Assembly (NCBI RefSeq): GCF_009709615.1
Contig: NZ_WJYA01000006.1
Span: 248,001 to 312,000 of the forward strand
Source of the DNA: Winogradskyella ouciana
GTDB taxonomy: Bacteria; Bacteroidota; Bacteroidia; Flavobacteriales; Flavobacteriaceae
Direction: 5' to 3'
Length of the DNA stretch: 64,000 nucleotides
Below the pieces are notes generated by a model. It worked only from the letters and a program-made list of their open reading frames with translations. It was not told the origin of the DNA and searched no databases. Shown here piece after piece: positions 34,790 through 43,329 of the stretch (positions are counted from its first letter, which is position 1; the number at the start of each line of letters is the position of its first letter). Position numbers and translations under genes: made by a program.

Positions 34790-35233
34790 ATGAATGCAAA
34801 AAAACTAATGGATTGTGAGCGTACCAAAATCGAAAAATGGTCTGAATTTCAGTTACCAAATGTTTGGAAATTAAGAGGTACAATTATTTGTCTTCTGATT
34901 TTTGGAATTATGATAGCTTTAAAATTTATAGATAATGAGCCCTTATGGCTCAAGGATGTTTTGCGAAAAGGGTTGCTGGTGGGACTTTTAATCGTAACCT
35001 TATCTAAAGAGAAAATAGAAGATGAAATGGTTACAACATTGCGATTTAAGGCTTACACCTTAGCATTTATTATGGCTGTTATGTACAGTTTAATTCAACC
35101 TGTTGCAGACTATATCGTAAACAATTTTATTTATGAGGCGTCTAAGCACAATGATTTTAGTTACTTTCAGGTCTTGTCTTTTATGCTAATTATCCAAATT
35201 ATGTTTTTTGAAATATTAAAACGTAACAGATAA
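34790..35233 (+). CDS. Membrane protein partnered with XRE regulator
   Basis: 147 aa from ATG 34790. A TTG at 34781 is in frame but belongs to a -7-like element, so I prefer the ATG. Four hydrophobic segments: IICLLIFGIMIALKFI, VLRKGLLVGLLIVTL, AYTLAFIMAVMYSLI and FSYFQVLSFMLIIQIMFFEIL. Its stop codon overlaps the next start codon by one base. Family not recognised, but membrane protein plus small XRE regulator is a frequent pairing. Confidence 0.7.
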   Translation: MNAKKLMDCERTKIEKWSEFQLPNVWKLRGTIICLLIFGIMIALKFIDNEPLWLKDVLRKGLLVGLLIVTLSKEKIEDEMVTTLRFKAYTLAFIMAVMYSLIQPVADYIVNNFIYEASKHNDFSYFQVLSFMLIIQIMFFEILKRNR

Positions 35234-35433
35234 TGGAAAATACAATTAAAGTAGAACGTGCCATTTTAGATTTAACCCAAGATGATTTGGCAAAGAAAAT
35301 TGGAGTGTCTCGCCAAACCATTAATTCCATTGAAGCTAATCGATATGTGCCTTCTACGGTTTTGGCTTTAAAGTTATCAGAGGTTTTTGGAAAGCCAGTG
35401 AACGACTTTTTTAAACTGAGCAAAGATGATTAA
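35233..35433 (+). CDS. Small XRE-family helix-turn-helix regulator
   Basis: 66 aa, a single HTH_3 domain: LDLTQDDLAKKIGVSRQTINSIEANRYVPSTVLALKLSEVFGKPVNDFF. It matches the short YgzD/YvaO-like regulators. It is translationally coupled to the membrane protein before it. It likely binds the palindrome near the operon promoter (inference). Confidence 0.9.
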   Translation: MENTIKVERAILDLTQDDLAKKIGVSRQTINSIEANRYVPSTVLALKLSEVFGKPVNDFFKLSKDD

Positions 35434-35480
35434 TTTAATGGGCTTTTTGGTTTCAATATTAATTAATTGCTTAATAATTC

Positions 35481-35921
35481 TTATTTAGAATTAGGTTGTG
35501 CCGCTTCAACTTCTGCCCAAGTTCCCCAAATGTTTTTTAGTAACGCTTTAAACTGGGTACTATCCTTAGTTTTTTCAATACTATCAAACAATACGTGCAT
35601 TTCCCCTCTTAAATCAGAATATGCTTTTGTAAATTCACCCATACGGTCCCAAGCAGAAATGTGGCCTTCAAAAGCCGTACTGAATGCCTCTGGACAACCT
35701 TCAAAATTAAGATTTTGCATGGCTTTAGTGTAATTTTCAATGGTCTGATGCAACGTTATTGTTTCGCACTCATGGTTTCTGGTTTTACCAAGTTCACTAT
35801 CCTTTGCTAAAACAGATTCAATACAATCCGTTTCATTTATTGTATTATTTGCTTTTTTACTGTTTTGACAACAGTACAAAGACAACAAAAAGAGAATTGT
35901 ATAAAGTTGATTCGTTTTCAT
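35481..35921 (-). CDS. Lipoprotein of unknown function
   Basis: 146 aa. The signal peptide MKTNQLYTILFLLSLYCC ends in Cys-Cys, the second or first being the probable lipid anchor. The mature part is acidic and helical (ITLHQTIENYTKAMQNLNFEG, SDLRGEMHVLFDSIEKTKD, FKALLKNIWGTWAEVEAAQ). Its start overlaps the sirtuin stop by 4 bases. Family not recognised. Confidence 0.65.
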   Translation of the reverse strand: MKTNQLYTILFLLSLYCCQNSKKANNTINETDCIESVLAKDSELGKTRNHECETITLHQTIENYTKAMQNLNFEGCPEAFSTAFEGHISAWDRMGEFTKAYSDLRGEMHVLFDSIEKTKDSTQFKALLKNIWGTWAEVEAAQPNSK

Positions 35922-36619
35922 ATCATATCGGTTTTTAAAATGGTTAATAAATCTTTCATGCCTTCTGTGGCAGATTTAGCTATAACATTCACATTACCAT
36001 CATTGCTTATAGCTGGTCTAGGATCTATATAATAAATGACAGTGTCTGGTTGTACATAATTAATTAAACTAGCAGCAGGATACATTTGCATACTTGTACC
36101 TATAATAATAAGAATATCAGAAGCGTAGCAAATTTTAACGGCAGTTTCGATCATAGGTACATCTTCGCCAAACCAAACAATATGAGGGCGTAATTGATAA
36201 CCTTCATTACACAGATCACCAAGATTAATATCTTCAGTCCAAGTTTTAATGTCGTTAGGGTTGCCAGTACTTCTTATTTTCAGTAATTCACCATGTAAAT
36301 GCACCACATCAGTACTTCCAGCACGTTCGTGCAGATCATCTACATTTTGCGTAATAATGGTCACCTTGTAATCCTTTTCTAGCGCAGCTAAATCTCTATG
36401 TGCTTGGTTGGGTTCTACTTCTTTTAGCTGTCGTCTTCTTTGGTTATAAAAATCTAAAACCAATTCAGGGTTTTTTCTAAACCCTTCAGGTGAAGCCACT
36501 TGCATAACATCATGTCCTTCCCAAAGACCATCATGGTCCCTAAAGGTTTTAACACCACTTTCGGCACTCATACCAGCTCCTGTCAATACAACGATGTGTT
36601 TTTTTTCGTGTTGGCTCAT
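35918..36619 (-). CDS. cobB: Sir2-family NAD-dependent protein deacylase
   Basis: 233 aa. Sir2 motifs: VLTGAGMSAESGVKTFRDHDGLW, TQNVDDLHERAG, catalytic HLHG and IIGTSMQMYPAASLI. The FYNQRRRQL stretch has the Y..R pair that marks SIRT5-type (desuccinylase/demalonylase) enzymes. The zinc-binding CxxC pairs normally found between HLHG and the NAD-binding strand are missing: only one Cys is in that stretch. It would remove acyl groups from lysines in the cytoplasm. It is coupled with a downstream lipoprotein gene. Confidence 0.9.
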   Translation of the reverse strand: MSQHEKKHIVVLTGAGMSAESGVKTFRDHDGLWEGHDVMQVASPEGFRKNPELVLDFYNQRRRQLKEVEPNQAHRDLAALEKDYKVTIITQNVDDLHERAGSTDVVHLHGELLKIRSTGNPNDIKTWTEDINLGDLCNEGYQLRPHIVWFGEDVPMIETAVKICYASDILIIIGTSMQMYPAASLINYVQPDTVIYYIDPRPAISNDGNVNVIAKSATEGMKDLLTILKTDMI

Positions 36620-36715
36620 AATGTCATTAAATGAGTTAAAATAGATTGCTTTATAGCAAAGTTAATCTTTGATTTTAATATAAGTTTAGACTAAATCTCA
36701 AAAACTATTATACTT

Positions 36716-37900
36716 ATGAAAAACATTTTAAAATTTACAATAATATTTTTTATCACATTAGGCTTTACAAGTTGTAGTCTAGATGATGACGGAAATGTTA
36801 TTGGTCCGACAGGCAATTCCAAAACTTACGCATTAGTGTCCGTAGATGACCCTAATATTTTTGGAACAGCCAGATTTATAGAAAATAGTAATAATTCTAC
36901 GACCGTTGAGTTAGAGCTTGTAGGAACACCAAGTGGTGGAATGCATCCTGCTCATATTCATTTTAATTCTGCTGCAGAAGGTGGTGATATCGCCGTAACC
37001 TTAGGTACTGTTGATGGTTCTACTGGATTTAGTACGGTTATTGTTAGCGAATTAGATGATGGTAATCCGATTACCTATGATCAATTAATAACATTTGATG
37101 GCTACATTAATGTACACTTAAGTGCCAGTGATTTAGGAACACTAGTGGCTCAAGGTGATATTGGTGAGAATGAATTGACAGGAGAATCCAAAGTTTATGC
37201 ATTAGACTCGGTAGATGATCCTGCGATTTCTGGTACGGCTACGTTTCAAGAACGTGTTAATGGTGAAGCTTTAGCTATCATCGATTTAGAAAATACTACA
37301 GATGGAGCTATGCATCCAGCGCATATACATGCTAATACAGCTGCTGAAGGTGGTGATATAGTATTTACGTTTAATTCTGTTGATGGAACCACTGGTGTGA
37401 GCAAAACCAATGTAGATGCTATTGCTTACGTGGATATTTTAGACTACGATGGTTACATTAACGTTCATTTAAGTTCAAGTGACTTAGGAACGCTAGTTGC
37501 CCAAGGTGATATTGGACAGAATGAATTGACAGGAGAATCTAAGGTCTACGTACTAAATTCAGTGGATGTACCTACAGCTTCTGGTACAGCAACCTTCGAA
37601 CAGCGTGTTAATGGTGAAGCACTAGCAACCCTGGATATAATTAATAGCGTGGATGGTGAAATGCACCCAGCACATATACATGCTGGTAGTGTTGCTACTG
37701 CACCTGGTGCAATTTTATTTACTTTTAATTCTGTAGATGGTACAACTGGTGTTAGTAAAACCAATGTGTCTGCCTTAGATGATGAAACTGCATTTGGCTA
37801 CGATGATGTTTTAACAGTTGATGGCTATATCAATGTACATTTAAGCGCAGCTAATTTAGCCACCTTAGTTGCTCAAGGAGATATTGGTATTAATGAATAA
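36716..37900 (+). CDS. Lipoprotein with three CHRD-like domains
   Basis: 394 aa. Lipoprotein signal (KFTIIFFITLGFTSC, Cys about 20). Three repeats of about 118 aa start near 33, 155 and 273, each with K.YAL.SVD.P...GTA.F, an MHPAHIHxxxAAEGGDI-like His motif and GYINVHLS..(D/N)L.TLVAQGDIG. The paired HxH histidines and NVHLS motif are those of CHRD domains. The repeats are very similar also at DNA level (for example GATATTGG...GAATTGACAGGAGAATC twice), so duplication looks recent. Function of bacterial CHRD lipoproteins is not known; metal binding is plausible. Confidence 0.82.
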   Translation: MKNILKFTIIFFITLGFTSCSLDDDGNVIGPTGNSKTYALVSVDDPNIFGTARFIENSNNSTTVELELVGTPSGGMHPAHIHFNSAAEGGDIAVTLGTVDGSTGFSTVIVSELDDGNPITYDQLITFDGYINVHLSASDLGTLVAQGDIGENELTGESKVYALDSVDDPAISGTATFQERVNGEALAIIDLENTTDGAMHPAHIHANTAAEGGDIVFTFNSVDGTTGVSKTNVDAIAYVDILDYDGYINVHLSSSDLGTLVAQGDIGQNELTGESKVYVLNSVDVPTASGTATFEQRVNGEALATLDIINSVDGEMHPAHIHAGSVATAPGAILFTFNSVDGTTGVSKTNVSALDDETAFGYDDVLTVDGYINVHLSAANLATLVAQGDIGINE

Positions 37901-37922
37901 TACATTTCAATATTTTATATTA

Positions 37923-37950
37923 AACCTAGCTTTACGGCTAGGTTTTTTTA
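37923..37950 (+). terminator. Terminator after the CHRD gene
   Basis: AACCTAGC-TTTACG-GCTAGGTT followed by a T-run; only 11 bases before the next gene. Confidence 0.88.
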
Positions 37951-37960
37951 TTTTTATCCT

Positions 37961-38617
37961 ATGTCAGATTTAAAACTTCTCAATCACTTAGAGTCCTATC
38001 TCACTGAGCACAGAAAACAACGGTTTCAAAAGGTTTTAGCACAGCGCACTAAACATTTTACTGTAGCAACAGAAGATGTCTATCAATTGCATAATACAAG
38101 TGCTGTGATTCGTTCTTGTGACGTGTTTGGCATACAGGAGGTTAATGTTATAGAGGAGGTCAACTCAAAACGTATAGATAGGGAGATTGCCATGGGAGCC
38201 CAAAAATGGGTGGATCTAAATCGATATCACTCCACAAAATCCTGTATAGAAGATTTAAAATCCAAAGGTTATCAAATTGTAGCGACAAGTCCACATGCTG
38301 AAGATTGTGATCTTATTGATTTTGACATTTCCCAAAAAGCTTGTTTTTTCTTCGGAAGGGAAACCGAAGGGCTTTCGCAACACGTTTTGGACGAGGCAGA
38401 CTGCTTCCTGAAGATTCCCATGGTTGGTTTTACAGAGAGTCTTAATATTTCTGTATCTGCTGCAATTATTCTACAGCATGTGACTTCAAAATTGCGTAAA
38501 TCTGAAATCGATTGGAAATTGACTGAAAAGGAATGGATTGAAAAACGATTCGACTGGATTAAAAAGACCATTAAAAATTACGACTCCATCGTAGAACGAT
38601 ACCATTCACAACGCTAA
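37961..38617 (+). CDS. trmH: tRNA (guanosine(18)-2'-O)-methyltransferase, SpoU family
   Basis: 218 aa. N-terminal TrmH extension, then the SPOUT motifs: HNTSAVIRSCDVFGIQEV (motif 1), ACFFFGRETEGLS (motif 2) and VGFTESLNISVSAAIILQ (motif 3, knot). A C-terminal basic helix follows (DWIKKTIKNYDSIVERYHSQR), as in TrmH. It methylates the ribose of G18 in tRNAs. Confidence 0.93.
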   Translation: MSDLKLLNHLESYLTEHRKQRFQKVLAQRTKHFTVATEDVYQLHNTSAVIRSCDVFGIQEVNVIEEVNSKRIDREIAMGAQKWVDLNRYHSTKSCIEDLKSKGYQIVATSPHAEDCDLIDFDISQKACFFFGRETEGLSQHVLDEADCFLKIPMVGFTESLNISVSAAIILQHVTSKLRKSEIDWKLTEKEWIEKRFDWIKKTIKNYDSIVERYHSQR

Positions 38618-38654
38618 TTTTCGTAACTTTAAGAACTAACTAAATTCAATAATT

Positions 38655-39059
38655 ATGAAATGTGATGTCTATCTTTCTTTTGATGGTAATTGTGAGGAGG
38701 CAATAGACTTCTATAAAGATGTTTTTGACGGAGAATACCAAGTCATGATGCGGTATAAGGATGGCCCACCTGAATATAGCAAGCCCGAGATAGAAAATAA
38801 AATTATGCATGCTACTTTATCCTTTGGAAATGGTTGTGAGTTAAAAGCGTCAGATAATTTTTTTAAGCCTATAAATAAAGGTAATAACTACCATGTTAGT
38901 ATCGCTGCTGATGATGAAGAGCAAGGCTATGCCATTTTTTCTAGTTTAATGGAAGATGGTGAAGTAACTATGCCTTATAATGATGTATTTTGGGGAGGGA
39001 AATTTGGAAGTGGAGTTGATAAGTTTGGTATTCAATGGATGATTAGTAGTCCACATTAA
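38655..39059 (+). CDS. VOC-family (PhnB-like) protein
   Basis: 134 aa; begins CDVYLSFDGNCEEAIDFYKDVFDGEYQVMMRYKDGP and ends DKFGIQWMIS, the usual ends of the PhnB/DUF1428-like glyoxalase fold. It contains no clear metal triad, so activity is uncertain. A second VOC gene follows 15 bases after. Confidence 0.85.
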   Translation: MKCDVYLSFDGNCEEAIDFYKDVFDGEYQVMMRYKDGPPEYSKPEIENKIMHATLSFGNGCELKASDNFFKPINKGNNYHVSIAADDEEQGYAIFSSLMEDGEVTMPYNDVFWGGKFGSGVDKFGIQWMISSPH

Positions 39060-39074
39060 CAAAAACATATAATT

Positions 39075-39437
39075 ATGATAGGATGGTTCGAAATTCCGGT
39101 TAGCGACATGAGTCGTGCAAAAAAGTTTTACGAAACCGTATTTAAGGTAGAAATTCAGGAAGTGGATTTTGGCGGTATGTTAATGGGTTGGTTCCCCAAT
39201 CACAATGATGGTCATGGTGCCACAGGCACATTAATTAAGCAAGAGTCTTATATTCCAAGTCAAGAAGGAACATTAGTCTATTTTATGTGTGAGGATGTAC
39301 AGAATGAATTGGATAGGATAGAAGATGCAGGAGGAAAAATCTATCAGCCAAAAACTAAAATCTCAGATGAACACGGTTTTATGGGAGCTTTTATAGATAC
39401 TGAAGGCAATAGAGTTGCCCTTCATTCCAGTAAATAG
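39075..39437 (+). CDS. VOC-family (glyoxalase/bleomycin-resistance-like) protein
   Basis: 120 aa. Starts MIGWFEIPVSDMSRAKKFYETVFKVEI and ends DEHGFMGAFIDTEGNRVALHSSK, typical of two-module VOC proteins of the dioxygenase-like type. Paired with the preceding VOC gene. Substrate unknown. Confidence 0.87.
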   Translation: MIGWFEIPVSDMSRAKKFYETVFKVEIQEVDFGGMLMGWFPNHNDGHGATGTLIKQESYIPSQEGTLVYFMCEDVQNELDRIEDAGGKIYQPKTKISDEHGFMGAFIDTEGNRVALHSSK

Positions 39438-39440
39438 GAA

Positions 39441-40244
39441 TTATGCCTTATCTTTTTTCTTTTTACGGTCTTTACTACGCTGAATCACTTTGTATTCTTC
39501 GTAGCATTCACTTATGGCATCTAAAATTTGAAGATCGTTGGCCGTATTTATAAAGTCTTTTGAGTAGTTACATTGGTTAACGATTTCATCTAAATCATAT
39601 TTAGTCACCTGAAGCAATACCATCAACATTTCCCTATCAAAACGTTTTGCTAACTGATTCCTAATCTCGTCATCTTCCTTAATCTTTTTAAGCTTGTGCA
39701 TCTCGTTTGGTTTTTTTCCAAACATATTATAGAGGAAGTCTGCTGGATTAAAAATAGCGCCCAAGACTTTGGTGGCAATATTAGGTTTACCACCTTCATA
39801 AGCTTTACCGTATAAACCAGAAATTCTATATTGATTATTGTTGCGAATAGGAACCTGTTTCATATCCACTTCTAAATAACCCGTAAGTTCAAGGGATTTC
39901 ACCGTAACTTCTTCTAGCGCCAATGCCAATTCGGTCATAACTATTTCAGTATTTCCAAATTTTAACCAGTCATTGGTTACACGGACTTTGATGGATTTAT
40001 AGCCTAGATACGATAAGTGCAAGGTATCATTGGCTTTAGCCTTAATCTCAAATTCACCGTTTTCATCCGTAGCCACACCTACAACTTGGTTAATATTCAC
40101 AATATTAACATCACTTAAAGGCTCTTCTGATGTAGAACTTACAATAGTTCCTTTAACCGTCTCGGGAGTTTTTGTGGCTGTGCTGTCTTGGCTATAGCTG
40201 TAAACTGTAGTAAAACAAAATAATATAATTAGTAAATACCGCAT
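39441..40244 (-). CDS. Carboxypeptidase-like regulatory domain protein (secreted)
   Basis: 267 aa. Signal peptide MRYLLIILFCFTTVYSYSQ. Residues 32-110 form the CarbopepD_reg-like beta-sandwich (VKGTIVSSTSEEPLSDVNIVNINQVVGVATDENGEFEIKAKANDTLHLSYLGYKSIKVRV), the N-terminal module also found on TonB receptors. The rest is charged and helical and ends in a lysine-rich tail (RSKDRKKKKDKA). No barrel follows. Function unknown. Confidence 0.8.
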   Translation of the reverse strand: MRYLLIILFCFTTVYSYSQDSTATKTPETVKGTIVSSTSEEPLSDVNIVNINQVVGVATDENGEFEIKAKANDTLHLSYLGYKSIKVRVTNDWLKFGNTEIVMTELALALEEVTVKSLELTGYLEVDMKQVPIRNNNQYRISGLYGKAYEGGKPNIATKVLGAIFNPADFLYNMFGKKPNEMHKLKKIKEDDEIRNQLAKRFDREMLMVLLQVTKYDLDEIVNQCNYSKDFINTANDLQILDAISECYEEYKVIQRSKDRKKKKDKA

Positions 40245-40367
40245 TTGTGTCGATTACGTTGTAAAGGTACTAAACAAAACGGATTTTAACATATCGCTAT
40301 TGCGATTTGACTTAATATTAACAAAATAGGGCTATGCCTAAATCTCAAAAAACATAAACTAAAAATC

Positions 40368-40400
40368 AAATTCCAATACATGTATTATATATTGGAATTT
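40368..40400. terminator. Hairpin after the DEAD-box gene
   Basis: AAATTCCAATA and TATTGGAATTT form an 11-bp stem around an 11-base AT-rich loop. It lies about 24 bases past the minus-strand helicase stop. The T-run after it on that strand is interrupted, so termination is less certain; the arms also look like inverted copies of a TTGGAATTT repeat family. Confidence 0.5.
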
Positions 40401-40423
40401 AGTCTTTGTGATTTGAAATTTTA

Positions 40424-42241
40424 TTAACGTCTAGAACGTCTTGGTCTATCAGAAGCCGACTTAGAACGTCTCGGTTTTGGACTATCAGAACGCTTTCTAT
40501 CGTTTCTGTCTGAATCACCGCTTCTGCGAGAACGTCTTTCGCTTCTTGGTTTATCATCGCGTCTGCGACCTCCACCACTAGAGCGTCTATCACTTCTTCC
40601 ACGACCTTTATCTCGTCTTCCACCTCCGCTACGGCCTCGGTTTTCACTGACCTCTACATTTACAAAACGACCATCGTGTTTGTAATCTGTAAAGAATGTC
40701 AATACTTTTTCCTGAAGTGCTTTTTCGGTATTAAAGAATGAAAAACTATCCTTTACATCTACTTTAAAAACATCATCTCTGCCTAGTTCTAAAACTTCTT
40801 TTAAGAAATCCTTTAGCTTCATCCAATCGTAACCATCTTTACGACCTACGTTGATAAAATAACGCGTGTCATCTGATGATTTACCATAATCGCGGCCTCC
40901 GTCAGAGTCTCTCGAATCTGAAACGGCCAAATCTTTCGATTTTTGGTAATAATTAAAGAAGCGCGAAAATTCCACCGAGAAGAATTTTTTAATCAACTCG
41001 TCTTTGTCGGTATCTTCAAACAATTCATTGATACTGTCTAGGTACTTATCAATTTCATTACTGACTTCTGTATTGTGAATTTTATTTGCCAAGCTCATTA
41101 ATTGCACTTCGCAGATTTCCATACCAGAAGGAATGTCTTTCTTTTCGAACTGCTTTTTAATAATGCGCTCAATACTTTTTATCTTTCTAACTTCACTTTT
41201 AGAAACAATAACCATAGAGACACCAGTTTTACCAGCACGTCCTGTACGACCAGAACGGTGTGTATAGGTTTCAATCTCATCTGGTAATTGGTAATTGATA
41301 ACGTGTGTAATGTCATCTACATCGATACCACGAGCGGCAACATCTGTAGCCACAAGCATTTGAATCTGCTTGTTTCTAAAGGATTTCATCACCAAATCAC
41401 GTTGGTTTTGACTTAAATCTCCGTGTAATGCACCAGCAGAATAACCATCTTCAATTAAGTTTTCGGCTACTTTTTGGGTATCGCGTTTTGTTCTACAGAA
41501 AATTACAGAAAATATATCTGGATTGGCATCTGCCAAACGTTTTAAGGCTTGATAACGGTCTCTGGCATTGACTAAATAATACTCGTGCGAAACGTTGCTG
41601 GTGCTTTCGTTTTTGTTTCCTACAGTGATTTCAATAGGATCGTACATAAACTTTTTGGCAATACTAGACACTTCTTTTGGCATCGTAGCCGAAAACAACC
41701 ATGTACTTTTGTCTTCTGGTGTATGTGAAAGGATATCGGTAATATCTTCATAAAAGCCCATGTTGAGCATTTCATCAGCTTCGTCCAATACGCTGTATTG
41801 AATTTTTGAGATATCGACCAGTTTTCTACTGATCATATCTTTCATACGACCTGGTGTCGCTACAATAATTTGCGCTCCACGTTTTACTTGTTTGGCTTGG
41901 TCTGTAATGCTTGCACCACCATAAATGGCAACAACGTTTAAGCCTTTACAGTACTTGCCATAAAGCTTAAGTTCGTTGGTAATTTGTAAACAAAGCTCAC
42001 GCGTAGGTGATAGGATAAGCCCTTGTGTGGTTCTACTATCTACATCAATTTTTTGTAGCATAGGGAAACCAAAGGCAGCTGTTTTACCAGTACCTGTTTG
42101 TGCCAGTGCCACAAGGTCGCTTTCTTTTTCTAATAAAACTGGGATGGCTTTGTCTTGGACTTCACTAGGTGTTTCAAAACCTAAATCCGTAATAGCCTTA
42201 AGAAGGTCTTCATTAAGACCTAATTCTTGGAATGTGTTCAT
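40424..42241 (-). CDS. DEAD-box ATP-dependent RNA helicase with DbpA-type RNA-binding domain
   Basis: 605 aa. Helicase core: Q motif region (FQELGLNEDLLKAI), AQTGTGKTAAFGFP, PTRELC, VLDEADEML, SAT and HRSGRTGRAGKTG. A DbpA/CsdA-type RNA-binding domain lies at about 455-535 (RYFINVGRKDGYDWMKLKDFLKEVL ... FVNVEVSENRG). The final 70 residues are almost entirely Arg, Ser, Asp and Gly (RRSRRSGDSDRNDRKRSDSP), a disordered RNA-binding tail. It belongs to the DeaD/CsdA/CshA group that works in ribosome assembly, mRNA decay and cold adaptation. A long leader precedes it. Confidence 0.93.
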   Translation of the reverse strand: MNTFQELGLNEDLLKAITDLGFETPSEVQDKAIPVLLEKESDLVALAQTGTGKTAAFGFPMLQKIDVDSRTTQGLILSPTRELCLQITNELKLYGKYCKGLNVVAIYGGASITDQAKQVKRGAQIIVATPGRMKDMISRKLVDISKIQYSVLDEADEMLNMGFYEDITDILSHTPEDKSTWLFSATMPKEVSSIAKKFMYDPIEITVGNKNESTSNVSHEYYLVNARDRYQALKRLADANPDIFSVIFCRTKRDTQKVAENLIEDGYSAGALHGDLSQNQRDLVMKSFRNKQIQMLVATDVAARGIDVDDITHVINYQLPDEIETYTHRSGRTGRAGKTGVSMVIVSKSEVRKIKSIERIIKKQFEKKDIPSGMEICEVQLMSLANKIHNTEVSNEIDKYLDSINELFEDTDKDELIKKFFSVEFSRFFNYYQKSKDLAVSDSRDSDGGRDYGKSSDDTRYFINVGRKDGYDWMKLKDFLKEVLELGRDDVFKVDVKDSFSFFNTEKALQEKVLTFFTDYKHDGRFVNVEVSENRGRSGGGRRDKGRGRSDRRSSGGGRRRDDKPRSERRSRRSGDSDRNDRKRSDSPKPRRSKSASDRPRRSRR

Positions 42242-42376
42242 TCTAATAAGTAAGTATTCGATAACGTTATGCAGTGTTACATAAGAAGTGTATCGACATA
42301 CTTAAACCTTAGACTTCCGGTAACACATCCTCACTCTGAGGAGTACTCAAAATACAATCTTTTGATTTTGAAGTTG

Positions 42377-42406
42377 CAAAGGTAGGGGAATTAATTGGAT
42401 TGGCAA
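42377..42406 (-). promoter_or_regulatory. Promoter of the DEAD-box helicase
   Basis: On the minus strand TTG (42406-42404), 19 bases, TACCTTTG (42384-42377). Transcription from about 42370 gives a leader of about 130 bases before the ATG at 42241, which is long for this genome. The 260-base gap between the helicase and esterase genes holds only this promoter and leader. Confidence 0.7.
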
Positions 42407-42501
42407 TTTTTGGTTACGCTTATCGTCTATTAAGTCAAATTTGTCTTTTGTTTAAGAAAATCAATAATTCATTTAACTGCTTAGTTATAAGCAATCAATA
42501 A

Positions 42502-43329
42502 TTAGTTATCTTTATCAAATAACACCTCAAAAGCACCATAAACCGACAAATGCAAAGTATCGCCATGGTCTTGTGCTTCTAAAAATTGAAAGTACACTTT
42601 GGTGTTCTCTTTTTTATTGGCCTCTAAGTTTTGGTATAGGGATTTGGCATCACGTTCCATAATCTCACCTTCTTTACCCACAGCGACATAAATTTGCTTT
42701 TCAGAATGATAGGCTTTAGGTTCTAGTTTTAAAAGTGATTGGTTGTCCCACCATAAACTTGGGCTTACAATGATATAGTTATCAAACAACTCTGGTTTAT
42801 TGTACAGAATTTCTGTGGCCAATAAGCCTCCCAAGGATTGCCCAATGATGGTTGAAGTGCCTTCTATTCTGTAATGTTCTTGTATAAAGGGTTGAAGGTC
42901 TTTTTCGATAAAATTGATAAAATTCTCGGATTTGCCAGATGTAGGAAAGTCTTTTTTATCTTGCGCAATAGTGGTTGGGTAGGTGAAATCGCGTTTTCTG
43001 TCCACATTGGCAATGCCTACAACTATGGATTCTGGTACCATATTAATCCAAGAAAACGACCCGAATTGTACAATCCCAGCGATATGGATAAAATCTTCGT
43101 CTAAAGCGCCATCCAACAAATAAATTACGGGATAGGTTTTGGTGGAGTCCGCCACGTAGTTTTGAGGTAAATATATATTGAGGGTACGGTTTTCATCCAG
43201 CACTGCAGAATGGAATGTGACTGTTTCGCCAATGACGAGTGGTTTTGTTTCTGGTAATTTTGAGTCGTCTTGAGCTGATACTTTGATTGCTGTAAGCAGT
43301 ATCAACAATATACATAAGTGCTTTTTCAT
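42502..43329 (-). CDS. Secreted esterase (PF00756 type)
   Basis: 275 aa. Signal peptide MKKHLCILLILLTAIKVSAQ. It has the alpha/beta-hydrolase esterase-D-like arrangement LPQNYVADSTKTYPVIYLLDGALDEDFIHIAGIV, the nucleophile elbow IIGQSLGGLLATE (Ser about 165) and a C-terminal His in AQDHGDTLH. IroE/Fes-like siderophore esterases share this pattern, but the substrate cannot be set from sequence. It overlaps the rdgB stop by one base. Confidence 0.85.
   Translation of the reverse strand: MKKHLCILLILLTAIKVSAQDDSKLPETKPLVIGETVTFHSAVLDENRTLNIYLPQNYVADSTKTYPVIYLLDGALDEDFIHIAGIVQFGSFSWINMVPESIVVGIANVDRKRDFTYPTTIAQDKKDFPTSGKSENFINFIEKDLQPFIQEHYRIEGTSTIIGQSLGGLLATEILYNKPELFDNYIIVSPSLWWDNQSLLKLEPKAYHSEKQIYVAVGKEGEIMERDAKSLYQNLEANKKENTKVYFQFLEAQDHGDTLHLSVYGAFEVLFDKDN

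Noticed and set aside
40399..40647. Glu/Val-rich minus-strand reading frame of 82 codons
   Set aside because: It is another frame of the Arg/Ser-rich tail of the DEAD-box helicase gene; the composition reflects that coding sequence.
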